Made by a program: the position numbers and the translations under genes. A DNA stretch of 64,000 nucleotides from Streptomyces djakartensis (lineage in GTDB: Bacteria; Actinomycetota; Actinomycetes; Streptomycetales; Streptomycetaceae): positions 1 to 64,000 of the forward strand of contig NZ_BMWE01000001.1 in the NCBI RefSeq assembly GCF_014651075.1, written 5' to 3'. This document shows, piece by piece, positions 42,328-50,846 of this stretch (position 1 is the stretch's first letter; the number at the start of each line of letters is the position of its first letter). The notes below the pieces were generated by a model. It made no database searches. It was given only the letters and a program-made list of their open reading frames with translations, and was not told the origin of the DNA.

Positions 42328-42990
42328 TCACCCCTCGTCGTCGAGCACGTGCGCGATGGCCAGGGCGATCCGCTCGATCCAGTCGATGGCGTCCGTGACG
42401 TCGGCCTCGTCGATCGGACGACGCCGCTTGAGATCGCCGTCGATCAAGTCGGCGTCGTGCGCGATCTTGTTGCGTCGCTGGGTGATCTCCAGGTACCTGC
42501 CTCGGAGCTTCTTCTCGTTGAACGTGGTCCGCCCCTGGAAGAAGTGCTGGTTGATGCACCCCGCTGCCTCGTACCAGACCTTCTTCTCGGTGACGAGCCT
42601 GAGCACCTCCGAAATCTTCCCCGGGTGTTGCAGCGCCTGTACGGCGAGTTTCTCGCGCAGGTGCTCCACCACGGCCTCAGAAAGCGTGGCCTCGCCCCGC
42701 CGCACCGCCTCGACCCGGTGCAGCGGCAGCTCGTACCTCCGCAGCTGGGGTGGCATCTCGGGGCTGTCCTTGGCCGTCAGTTCGGCCACACGGCGCAGCA
42801 CCTCCTCGTGCAGCCAGTGGTCGATGGCGGCGACGGCCTGGACCCACGCCGCTCGGTAGAAGTCGTCGATGTCGATCGTGGGCGACCGGAAGGGCGTGAG
42901 CATCCGGCCTGCTTCGACCATGCGCCGGGCGTACGACAGGTTCGTCATGAATGCCTCGAACTGACGCGTCTGCGGTCTGGAAACAGCCAT
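42328..42990 (-). CDS. HEPN-superfamily protein (RiboL-PSP-HEPN type), candidate RNase
   Basis: A 220-aa all-helical protein. It has the Rx4-6H active-site motif of HEPN ribonucleases in ITQRRNKIAHDADLIDGD (Arg and His around residues 173-180), within a long C-terminal helical domain. DDFYRAAWVQAVAAIDHWLH starts the fold and AIDWIERIALAIAHVLD ends it. HEPN proteins act in toxin-antitoxin, abortive infection and CRISPR systems by cutting RNA. No antitoxin gene is beside it. ATG 42990 is used; GTG 43008 is possible. It marks the left end of the accessory island and its neighbour mshB is core. Confidence 0.8.
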   Translation of the reverse strand: MAVSRPQTRQFEAFMTNLSYARRMVEAGRMLTPFRSPTIDIDDFYRAAWVQAVAAIDHWLHEEVLRRVAELTAKDSPEMPPQLRRYELPLHRVEAVRRGEATLSEAVVEHLREKLAVQALQHPGKISEVLRLVTEKKVWYEAAGCINQHFFQGRTTFNEKKLRGRYLEITQRRNKIAHDADLIDGDLKRRRPIDEADVTDAIDWIERIALAIAHVLDDEG

Positions 42991-43126
42991 GCGCAACCCC
43001 GTGCTCACTCTTCGCGACGATCTTTACGAGCACGATCGCGGAGTTGCCGGGGGTACGGTCAAGCAGGAAAGCGTCACCTGAACGAAGGTGACCGAAATCG
43101 GCCCTCTCGTTTCCGGATCACGTCCC

Positions 43127-43434
43127 TCAGGACTCAGGCTTGTCCGCATCCTCCTCCTGGTAGCGCGGCGTACCACTCGTCGGGATCGTCCACTCCGCGA
43201 TGGTGACGTCTTCGCCGTAGACGAAGTCCTGGCGGGCGGCATACCGGGGCCCGGTACCGGTGGTCAGAGCTCGGCGTACGGCGGTGGTCGTGACATGCCG
43301 CTCCAGCCAGGCGGCGATGCGGGGGCCAGGTGGGCGGTGTCGCAGACGGAGAGGAGCAGGCCGGGGATCGCGGCGGTGGAGGTCCGCGAGAAGGTCGGTG
43401 GCGGCTCGCAGGAGCGGGGGTCAGGTACGAGGGA
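43127..43434 (-). pseudogene. Remnant of an unidentified gene
   Basis: A coding-like minus-strand stretch ends at a TGA (43127-43129) and reads IAAWLERHVTTTAVRRALTT, then RYAARQDFVYGEDVTIAEWT before the stop. Upstream the same frame gives LRAATDLLADLHRRD, but between them the sensible reading (IPGLLLSVCDTAHLAP) is in another frame, so two frame changes are needed around 43330 and 43385. No start codon with a ribosome site is visible. I do not know the family. The rest of the gap 42991-43556 holds nothing else convincing. Confidence 0.5.
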
Positions 43435-43556
43435 CGCGGTACGTCCTGGAGCGGCTTGCGGGGAGTCCGTTCTCCGCGCAACGTCCCCTTCGCCGGAGCA
43501 CGAGTTGTCGCGTTCCGGTGGCACACCGGCTTCGCCGTTCGGAGAGGATGGCTGCC

Positions 43557-43856
43557 ATGCCGAAGACCACACAACTGCGTACGTACACGGTCCGGGACGG
43601 TCTGCTCGACGAGTGGGTGCAGCGGTGGCGGGAAGAAATCGTCCCGCTGCGACTGAAGTTGGGCTTCACGATCGGAGGGGCCTGGGTGGACCGTGAATGC
43701 AATCAGTTCCTCTGGCTGATCTCCTACGAGGGCCAGGAGACCTTCGCCGAGCGCAACGCGCTGTACTGGTCGTCGTCCGAGCGGGAAGCGATGGGCCTGA
43801 ACCCGGACGACTACCTTGTCCGCACCGAAGAGCGCACGGTCGAGCAGGCCTACTGA
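43557..43856 (+). CDS. NIPSNAP family small protein
   Basis: A 99-aa ferredoxin-like-fold protein of the NIPSNAP/dimeric alpha-beta barrel type (MPKTTQLRTYTVRDGLLDEW; then VPLRLKLGFTIGGAWVD and FLWLISYEGQETFAERN). Bacterial relatives have no assigned function. ATG 43557 is chosen because GGAGAGG (43541-43547) is placed well for it; ATG 43548 abuts that site. It ends 9 bases from the stop of the STAND-WD40 gene on the other strand. Confidence 0.8.
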   Translation: MPKTTQLRTYTVRDGLLDEWVQRWREEIVPLRLKLGFTIGGAWVDRECNQFLWLISYEGQETFAERNALYWSSSEREAMGLNPDDYLVRTEERTVEQAY

Positions 43857-43865
43857 ATCAGTACG

Positions 43866-46800
43866 TCACGAGGGATCGAGCGGCAGCAGATGCTGCCGCC
43901 GTTCCTCCTGGGTGAGGATACGGAAAACCCTTCCCCGGGCTTTGGCCTCCAGCCGGTCGTAGTCTGGCTCCGCCTTCCATACGCGCGCCGTTCCGTCGGC
44001 CGACCCCGTGAGCAGCCGCGTGCCGTCCGGGGACCAGGCCACGGAGAGCGCCTTGTCCTGGTGCACACCCACGACGGCGACCTCTTCAAGGGTCGTGGCG
44101 GACCAGACCCGCACGGTGCGGTCGTCGGCTCCCGTGGCGATGTACTGGCCGTCGGGTGACCAGGCGATGGCGCGAAGCCGCCCCTCGTGTCCCTTGAGCA
44201 CCTCGATGCGTCGCCCGGTGGCCACGTCCCACACAGCGGCGGTCCAGTCGCCGGAAGCGGTGGCGATCCTCGTCTCGTCCGGAGACCAGGCCGCGTCCTC
44301 CACGTAGTTCTCGTGGCCACGCAGCACTGTGAACTGCCGCCCCTCCCCGATGTCCCACAATCGGCACGTACGGTCGTCCGAGCAGCTGGCAAGCAACCGG
44401 CCGCTCGGCGACCAGGCCACACGCCCCACCCAGTCCTGATGTTCGGTGAGTTTCAGCAGCTCGGTCCCGTCCGGCGCGGACAGGACGCGCACGGCGCCGT
44501 CGTGACCACCGGTGGCGATCCGGCCGCCGTCCGGAGACCAGGCGCATCCCTCGACGACCTCGCCGTTTCGCTCGAACAGGGTGCTGCCGCGCCCGTCGAC
44601 GACCCGGAGGAGCCCGTCGTTCGTACTGAACGCGAGACGTTCCCCGTGGGGAGCCCAGGCGACAGACCAGACCCGGTCAGCGCACTCGATCGCGGGACCG
44701 GCCGGAGTCCCGGTGACCGCGTCCCACACCCGTACGGTGCCGTCGTCCGAGGCCGTGGCGAAACGATCGCCATCGCTGGACCACGCGGCACGGTTCACCG
44801 GGTCTCGGTGGCCGTCCGCCAGTACGACCTCGGCGCCGTGCGGGCGCAGGTCCCACACCATGCCGGTGCTGTCGGTAGAGCCGGTGGCGAGCATGGTCCC
44901 GCAGGGCGACCAGGTGACGCCCCACACGGTGTCCGAGTGCCCCCGCAGCACGGCCAGGACCTTGGCGTCCTCGGTGTCGACGATGCGCACGGTGCGGTCC
45001 GATGAGGCGCTGGCCAGCATCCGCCCGTCCGGCGACCAGGCCAGGTTCCACACGTAGTCGGTGTGTCCTCTCAGCAGCAGGCGCAGGTCACCGGTACTGG
45101 CGTTCCAGATGCGGGCCGTGTGGTCCCCGGAGCCGGTGGCGATGTGCCGTCCGTCGGGTGACCAGGCGATGCCTTCGACGAAGTCCGAGTGCCCGGTGAG
45201 TGTGGTGGCGGCCGTCCCGGTCGCCAGGTCCCACACGATCGCTGTCTGATCGTGGGAGGCGGTGGCGAGGCGGTCGCCGTCCGGCGCCCAGGCCACACCC
45301 CACACGTCCTCGCGGTGCCCGAGAAGCTCGTGCACGATCCGGCCGCTGTCGGCCTCCCAGATCCGGACGATGCGGTCCCTGGAGCTCGCCGCGACGTGCC
45401 GGCCGTCCGGCGACCAGGCCACCTGCCGGTTGAAGTCTCCAGCTCCGGTGAGCAGCCGGACCGGCTCCCCCGAGGCCACATCCCAGATCCGTAACACACG
45501 GTCACGGCCGGCGGTTGCCACCCTCGTCGAGTCCGGTGACCAGGCAACAGACTCGACCATGACTCCGTCGCACGGCAGCACCAGCCGGGCACGTCCGGAC
45601 GGCGCGTCGTGGACACGGGCTGTGCCGTCCCTGGACGCCGTGGCCAGCATGCGCCCGTCGGGGGACCAGGCGATGTGCCGGACGGTGTCAGTGTGCGCGT
45701 CGAGCCTGGCACGGAGATGGCTTGCCGCCAGCGCCGCCATCAGCCCGCGTCTGGCCGAGGGCGTCGGTGTGCACTCGCCGAGTGCGGCCAGCGACAGCAG
45801 CAGGGAACGCTCCGGTTCGCCCTCCGCGCTCAGCAGGACCTGTCGGCCGATGCTGTCGGAGACCCGGCTGAGGAAGGTCATGTCGCGGCGCTGCGAGGAC
45901 TCGACGAGTGCACGGGCGGGTGGGGAGGCCTGGCCGTCTTCCTCCAGTGCTTCCAGCCAGCGCCGGGCCGCGTTGAGGCGTTCCCCCGTGAGCAGGTAGT
46001 CGTCACTGCGTCCGGCCCGCTCCCAGTCGGCCGCCCACCGTTCCAGTTCGGCGCGCTCGCGAAGTCGTTCGGCACGCGCCTCGACCTCCTGCCGCAGCGG
46101 GGCCCACTGACGGAACAGGGCCTCGTGCGTGACCTGTGCGTAGGGCTCGCCGCTACTCGTGACGTCGGTGCGCAGCAGCCGTGCCTCCACGAAGGCGTCG
46201 ACGACGTGGCGGTCCTGTCCGTCGAGTTCGGACAGCGGTACATGGCGGCGGGTCACCTCCTGCCCCTCAACCGTGACGAACCGGAGCAGGACTCGCAGGA
46301 CGGCGTCGATGCCCACGCCCGCACCGAGCCCGGCCACGGTGTTGTCCGCCTGGCGGGCCAGCGCACCAGGCACGCCGCCGAGCCGCCGATACAGCTCCTC
46401 GGTCACCGTCCCACCAGGGCCGGAGGCAAAGTACAGCTCTTGGAGGAGGTAGGCGAGCAGGGGTAACGCGTCGTCCGTTCCGGTGTCGCTCACGATGGAG
46501 TCGACGACCCCGGCCTCGAAGCCGAGCCCGACAAGAGCCCCGGGTCGCTCCACGGCTTCGACGAGCTGTGCTCTGCCTAAGGTGCCGATGACGACGGGGT
46601 GTTGGAAGAGTTCAGCATGTCCGGTGCCGAGGAGCTTGCCGAGCAGGTCAACACGGAGGGTAGCCAGTACGCGGACCGCCGGATCCTGTTCCACGCAGGC
46701 CCGCAGTGCTTCGAGGAACTGGACGCGTTCCCGCTCCCCCGCCAGGGTGACGACCTCTTCGAACTGGTCGACCACGAGGAGTATCCGCCGGAACCGGCCG

Positions 46801-47405
46801 CCGCGCAGACGCGACAGTTCGCCTCGCAGCGCGTCCGGCCCCTGGCGCAGCCTGCGCAGTACGGCACTCGCCGGTTCCTGCCCGTCGGCGACAGCCGCCA
46901 GTGCGGCCGCGAGAGCGCCCAGTGGGCTGGGGCCGGGAGCGAAGGCCGGCACGACGGTCCAGCGGCGTTCCCGAAGCCGAGGCGCCACTCCTGCCCTGAC
47001 CAGCGAGGACTTTCCGCTTCCGGACGCCCCGACCAGCAGGAGGAACCGGTCAGCGGGGTAGGTCGCGGTGGCGTGCAGCCTGCGTGTCAGTTCGGCCGCC
47101 TGCGCCTCCCTGCCGAAGTAGACGGGCGCCTCGTCCTCGTCGAAGGCGTCGAGGCCCGGGTATGGAACCCGGTCACGCGGCCACTCGACCCGAGGCGGGG
47201 CGGGGTTCTCCAGCCGGTAGACAACGACCTGCCCGATCACGAGTGCAACGATCAGCACCCCGATGGCCGGGACGGAGAACCGCTGAATCGCCTCCAGCAC
47301 CCACGGGACGTCGTCGGTGTTGGTCGCGTAGTTGGTGGCGATCCCGAGCAAGCAGGCGACCAGCGCCAGCATGATCTGCAGCGCGACCTGCATACGGTTC
47401 CTCAT
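43866..47405 (-). CDS. Membrane-anchored STAND NTPase with 14 WD40 repeats
   Basis: An 1179-aa protein. Two membrane helices (~9-27 and ~45-67) are followed by an nSTAND1-type NTPase: PYPGLDAFDEDEAPVYFGRE leads into Walker A GASGSGKSS (~124-132) and Walker B ILLVVDQFEE (~207-216), then a helical relay to ~560. From ~568 to ~1150 I count 14 WD40 repeats with the pattern VAWSPDGxxxATxSxDxTxRxWD, i.e. two seven-bladed propellers. STAND NTPases are signal switches, often in immunity or cell death; WD40 repeats are the sensor or docking part. The N-terminal helices place it in the membrane. It has three TTA codons (Leu276, Leu314, Leu638), which implies bldA-dependent translation. No effector domain is visible. 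Confidence 0.9.
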   Translation of the reverse strand: MRNRMQVALQIMLALVACLLGIATNYATNTDDVPWVLEAIQRFSVPAIGVLIVALVIGQVVVYRLENPAPPRVEWPRDRVPYPGLDAFDEDEAPVYFGREAQAAELTRRLHATATYPADRFLLLVGASGSGKSSLVRAGVAPRLRERRWTVVPAFAPGPSPLGALAAALAAVADGQEPASAVLRRLRQGPDALRGELSRLRGGRFRRILLVVDQFEEVVTLAGERERVQFLEALRACVEQDPAVRVLATLRVDLLGKLLGTGHAELFQHPVVIGTLGRAQLVEAVERPGALVGLGFEAGVVDSIVSDTGTDDALPLLAYLLQELYFASGPGGTVTEELYRRLGGVPGALARQADNTVAGLGAGVGIDAVLRVLLRFVTVEGQEVTRRHVPLSELDGQDRHVVDAFVEARLLRTDVTSSGEPYAQVTHEALFRQWAPLRQEVEARAERLRERAELERWAADWERAGRSDDYLLTGERLNAARRWLEALEEDGQASPPARALVESSQRRDMTFLSRVSDSIGRQVLLSAEGEPERSLLLSLAALGECTPTPSARRGLMAALAASHLRARLDAHTDTVRHIAWSPDGRMLATASRDGTARVHDAPSGRARLVLPCDGVMVESVAWSPDSTRVATAGRDRVLRIWDVASGEPVRLLTGAGDFNRQVAWSPDGRHVAASSRDRIVRIWEADSGRIVHELLGHREDVWGVAWAPDGDRLATASHDQTAIVWDLATGTAATTLTGHSDFVEGIAWSPDGRHIATGSGDHTARIWNASTGDLRLLLRGHTDYVWNLAWSPDGRMLASASSDRTVRIVDTEDAKVLAVLRGHSDTVWGVTWSPCGTMLATGSTDSTGMVWDLRPHGAEVVLADGHRDPVNRAAWSSDGDRFATASDDGTVRVWDAVTGTPAGPAIECADRVWSVAWAPHGERLAFSTNDGLLRVVDGRGSTLFERNGEVVEGCAWSPDGGRIATGGHDGAVRVLSAPDGTELLKLTEHQDWVGRVAWSPSGRLLASCSDDRTCRLWDIGEGRQFTVLRGHENYVEDAAWSPDETRIATASGDWTAAVWDVATGRRIEVLKGHEGRLRAIAWSPDGQYIATGADDRTVRVWSATTLEEVAVVGVHQDKALSVAWSPDGTRLLTGSADGTARVWKAEPDYDRLEAKARGRVFRILTQEERRQHLLPLDPS

Positions 47406-47632
47406 CGGGCACCGCTCACGACCACACCGCCACCCGCCAGCACCGATCAGCCTCCGTCCCCACCGACCTCGAAACGCCGGCACTGTGTCATTCGTCCGTC
47501 CCGGCCCCCCGTGGATCGGCGAGGCAGGTCGCTCATGACCATCTTCTGGGGCTTCTCGGGCACGATCAACGGTGCGTATGTGTTTCGGCCACGCAGGGTC
47601 GCGGCTCCCACCCGGCGGGTCCTGTCTGATCG

Positions 47633-48008
47633 TCATGGCACTTGGGGAGGCCCGCCCCTCGCACTGGAGCACGGGCGGGCGGTTTCCGGTGGCCGACCGA
47701 CTTCGCACTCGGCCCACACCGTCTTACGCGGGTACGGCCCGGCGACGGTGCCCCAGCGGTCGGCGAGCGTGTCGATGAGGACGAGGCCTCGGCCGGACTC
47801 TGCGTGAGGGCTCGAGTGTCGCAGCTGCGGGAGGCGGTCACCCCGAGTGTCGATGACCTCGATGCGGAGGGTGCTGCCGACGACGTAGAGCTGTTCGGTT
47901 GCGAGTAGTCGGGCGAGGGGCTCCGCGGGGCGTGGGTGACAACTGGACGCTGAACTTGCGGATCTGTGTGTCGAGTTCAGCCTCGGGGGTGGCGGTTATT
48001 TGATTCAC
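47633..48008 (-). pseudogene. Decayed HATPase-type regulatory kinase gene
   Basis: The start (GTG at 48008) reads NQITATPEAELDTQIRKFSV then QLSPTPRGA, typical of streptomycete anti-sigma-like HATPase proteins. The same frame then degenerates, and the second frame resumes with RLLATEQL followed directly by STLRIEVIDTRGDRLP and GRGLVLIDTLADRWGT, the C-terminal HATPase motifs. The central ATP-binding part with the N-box is missing, so there is a frameshift plus a deletion. The stop is at 47633-47635. Genes of this type usually accompany XRE/DUF397 pairs like the one next to it. Bases 47406-47632 hold no gene. Confidence 0.7.
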
Positions 48009-48164
48009 GTCACTCAGCGTGGCGGAGTGCGCCTACCGTAAACAGTCACGAAGTCGTTGCGTACGGTGACCGCCCGGGGCTTGTCGAGGGTGTCCGGCTT
48101 GTCAGGATGGTGGCCGCGCGGACACGAGGTGGATCGGCAATGCCGCACGACGGAGGAGCACGGG

Positions 48165-49040
48165 ATGTCGGTGGACGGTGAGGTAAGGCGCCTCAGGACC
48201 GAGGCGGACGAACCGGGTTGGGAGGTGGACCCGGACGACGACTGGGGACTGGCGGTCATCGCCACCGTTGGGCGGCAGCTGAAGCTGCGGCGGGAGGCGG
48301 CAGGGATGCGAGCCGCCGAGTTCGGAGAGGCGGTGGGGTACGGCGAGGACATGGTGTACAAGATCGAGTCCGGGAAGCGGATCCCTCGGCCCGAGTACTT
48401 GGACATGGCGGACGAAATCCTGAGGGCGGGTGGGTTGCTCGCCGCGATGAAGGAGGACGTGAAGAAGGTCCGGTATCCCAAGCGGGTGCGGGATCTGGCG
48501 CAGATGGAGGCCAAGGCCGTAGAGCTGCTCTCGTACGGCAATCACAACCTGCACGGCTTGCTCCAAACAAAGGAGTACGCGTGGGCGTTGCTACGAACAC
48601 GGCGGCCGGTGAACCCGGAAGACCAGTTGGAACAGGCACTGGCTGCGCGTATGGCCCGGAAGGCGGTCTTCGATCGCGCACCAGCTCCTGAGCTCAGCTT
48701 CGTCCTGGAAGAGACGACACTTAGGCGCCCCGTCGGGGGCAAGATGGTGTGGCGCAGTCAGCTCGAACACCTCCTGGAAGTAGGGCAGTTGCCAAACGTG
48801 GAAATTCAGGTGATGCCCACGGACCGCTGGGATCATCCTGGGACCGGAGGCCGCATCCAGGTGCTGAAGTTCGAGGATGGTACGGCGGTTGGGCGCATGG
48901 ACGACGAGTTCAGCGGCCGCCCCGTCCATGATCCGAGGCAGGTCAGGATCCTTGAACTGCGCTATGGCATCATCCGGGCCGAGGCTCTGACCGCACGGGA
49001 GTCACTGGCCTTCGTCGAGCAACTGGTGGGAGAAAGATGA
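48165..49040 (+). CDS. XRE family regulator with C-terminal DUF5753 (WhiJ-like)
   Basis: A 291-aa protein. The helix-turn-helix is at ~35-90 (VGRQLKLRREAAGMRAAEFG ... YGEDMVYKIESGKRIP) and the rest is the DUF5753 domain typical of streptomycete WhiJ-type regulators (LLQTKEYAWALL, LEETTLRRPVGG, VQVMPTDRW-like EIQVMPTDRWDHPGTGG). Paralogues act together with a DUF397 protein to control development and antibiotic synthesis. ATG 48165 has CGGAGGAG upstream. The next gene starts within its stop (ATGA), which confirms the pair. Confidence 0.92.
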   Translation: MSVDGEVRRLRTEADEPGWEVDPDDDWGLAVIATVGRQLKLRREAAGMRAAEFGEAVGYGEDMVYKIESGKRIPRPEYLDMADEILRAGGLLAAMKEDVKKVRYPKRVRDLAQMEAKAVELLSYGNHNLHGLLQTKEYAWALLRTRRPVNPEDQLEQALAARMARKAVFDRAPAPELSFVLEETTLRRPVGGKMVWRSQLEHLLEVGQLPNVEIQVMPTDRWDHPGTGGRIQVLKFEDGTAVGRMDDEFSGRPVHDPRQVRILELRYGIIRAEALTARESLAFVEQLVGER

Positions 49041-49246
49041 TCCGCAAGGCCTCTGTCGAAGATGCATCCGCGCTGGTGTGGTTCAAGAGCAGCTACAGCG
49101 ACAGCAGCAACCCGAACGACTGCGTGGAGGTGGCCAACGCTCCCGAGACCATTCACGTCCGCGATTCCAAGGACACCATCGGCCCCAGCCTCCGAATCTC
49201 ACCGAAGGCCTGGGCCGACTTCGTGACGTACGCGTCCAAGGGCTGA
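49037..49246 (+). CDS. DUF397 small protein, partner of the WhiJ-like regulator
   Basis: A 69-aa protein with the DUF397 core WFKSSYSDSSNPNDCVEVA, then VRDSKD and the C-terminal ISPKAWADFVTYASKG. It overlaps the regulator by 4 bases (49037-49040), so the two are translationally coupled. DUF397 proteins bind or antagonise their cognate XRE regulators and some act like antitoxin or toxin partners. It ends 4 bases from the convergent hsdM. Confidence 0.93.
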   Translation: MIRKASVEDASALVWFKSSYSDSSNPNDCVEVANAPETIHVRDSKDTIGPSLRISPKAWADFVTYASKG

Positions 49247-49250
49247 ACGG

Positions 49251-50846
49251 CTACTCGACCTCGGCTTCCGGTACGTCCACGTCGCCGCCCAGGGAGCGGG
49301 CGATGGCCGTGAACTCGTTCAGGGCGGACTGGAGGTCGCGGACGATCTCCTCGGCGATCACCTCGGGCGGCAGGCCGCTGTCGGCGTCGTCGAGGGCTGG
49401 GTCCTTCATCCACGTGATGTCGAGGTTGACCTTGTCGCGAGCGATCAGCTCTTCGTAGGTGAACCTCTTGAACGGCCCGTTCTCGTCCTCGGACTCGACG
49501 CGGGAGGAGCGGGGCTCGCCCGGTCGGTAGGCCGTGACGAAGTCGTCCAGGTGGGCGCGAGTGAGGGGGCGCTGCTTGAGGGTGAAGTGCTGGCCCGTGC
49601 GGAAGTCGTAGACCCACGTCTCGGTGGTGTGAGGCTTGCCGTCGGCACGCGGGGGCTTCTTCTCGAAGAAGAGGACGTTCGCCTTGACGCCGCCCGCGTA
49701 GAAGATGCCGGTGGGCAGCCGCAGGATGGTGTGCAGGTCGAACTCATCGAGCAGCTTGCGGCGGATCTTCTCACCCGCGCCGCCCTCGAAGAGGACGTTG
49801 TCGGGCAGGACGACTGCGGCACGTCCGCCGACCGCCGTGAGCGACATGATGTGTTGCAGGAAGTTGAGCTGCTTATTGGTGGTCGTCGCGGTGAAGTCGT
49901 CGCGGTCGTATTCGGTGTCCTGCTTCTCAGCCTCGCCGTCCTGACCGATCACGGTGATCGCGGACTTGCGGCCGAAGGGCGGGTTCGCGAGGACGAGGGT
50001 GGCGTGCTTGCCACTGGGCTTGTCGGCCAGGGCGTCGCCCACGGTGATGAGACTCGGGCCGTCGCTCTTGCCGATGCCGTGGAGGAGCATGTTCATCGCG
50101 GCGAGGCGGGCAGTGCCGGTGACAAGTTCGTTGCCCCAGATCTTGCGACCGCTGTCGTAAGCCTTGCGCTCATCCAGCGACATTGCCTTCATGTGGTGGT
50201 CGCGGATATAGGCATGGGCCGCGATGAGGAAGCCGCCGGTGCCGCAGGCCGGGTCGGTGATCGTGTCGTTCGGGCCAGGCTGCATGACGTCGACCATGGC
50301 GTCGATGAGGGGCCGGGGCGTGAAGTACTGGCCGGCCCCGGTCTTGGTGTCCGAGGCGCCCTTGGCGAGCAGACCCTCGTAGGCGTCGCCCTTGAGGTCG
50401 GTTCCCGTGACCGTCCAGTCCTCGCGGCCGATCAGGTCGACGACGAGCTTTTCGAGGAGGGCGGGCTTGGTGATCCGGTTCTGGGCCTCGTCGAAGATCG
50501 TCCCGATGGTGGTGTCGGGACGGCGGCCCAGGTTTTCGAGGACGGCGCGGTAGTGCTTCTCCAACTCAGGACCCCGTTTGGTGACCAGAGTCTGCCAGTT
50601 GTACTCGGCAGGAACGATGGCGCTCATGTCCTGGCCGTCCCACGGATCGTTCTCGATCTCGTCGACCATCTTGAGGAAGAGCAGGTAGGAGAGCTGCTCG
50701 ACGTATTCGATGGTGGACATGCCGTTGTCTCGGAGGACGTTGCAGTAGTTCCAGAGCTTGGAGACGAGCGTGTTCGTCTGGGCGACCGCCTTAGCTGTCT
50801 TTACCGGCTCTGCGGCGGGCTGCTGGGCGTCTGCGGGGACGGTCAC
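49251..50846 (-). CDS. hsdM: Type I restriction-modification methyltransferase subunit HsdM
   Basis: A 531-aa N6-adenine methyltransferase. The SAM motif DPACGTGGFL lies near residues 196-205 and the catalytic NPPF near residue 286. The N-terminal helical domain (LVSKLWNYCNVLRDNGMSTI) binds HsdS. A typical HsdM length. It is the last gene of the operon; its GTG start overlaps the hsdS stop in GTGA. Confidence 0.95.
   Translation of the reverse strand: MTVPADAQQPAAEPVKTAKAVAQTNTLVSKLWNYCNVLRDNGMSTIEYVEQLSYLLFLKMVDEIENDPWDGQDMSAIVPAEYNWQTLVTKRGPELEKHYRAVLENLGRRPDTTIGTIFDEAQNRITKPALLEKLVVDLIGREDWTVTGTDLKGDAYEGLLAKGASDTKTGAGQYFTPRPLIDAMVDVMQPGPNDTITDPACGTGGFLIAAHAYIRDHHMKAMSLDERKAYDSGRKIWGNELVTGTARLAAMNMLLHGIGKSDGPSLITVGDALADKPSGKHATLVLANPPFGRKSAITVIGQDGEAEKQDTEYDRDDFTATTTNKQLNFLQHIMSLTAVGGRAAVVLPDNVLFEGGAGEKIRRKLLDEFDLHTILRLPTGIFYAGGVKANVLFFEKKPPRADGKPHTTETWVYDFRTGQHFTLKQRPLTRAHLDDFVTAYRPGEPRSSRVESEDENGPFKRFTYEELIARDKVNLDITWMKDPALDDADSGLPPEVIAEEIVRDLQSALNEFTAIARSLGGDVDVPEAEVE

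Noticed and set aside
43260..43547. Longer start for the NIPSNAP protein
   Set aside because: The upstream part is antisense to the gene remnant, has an odd Arg/Gly-rich composition, and lacks a ribosome site.
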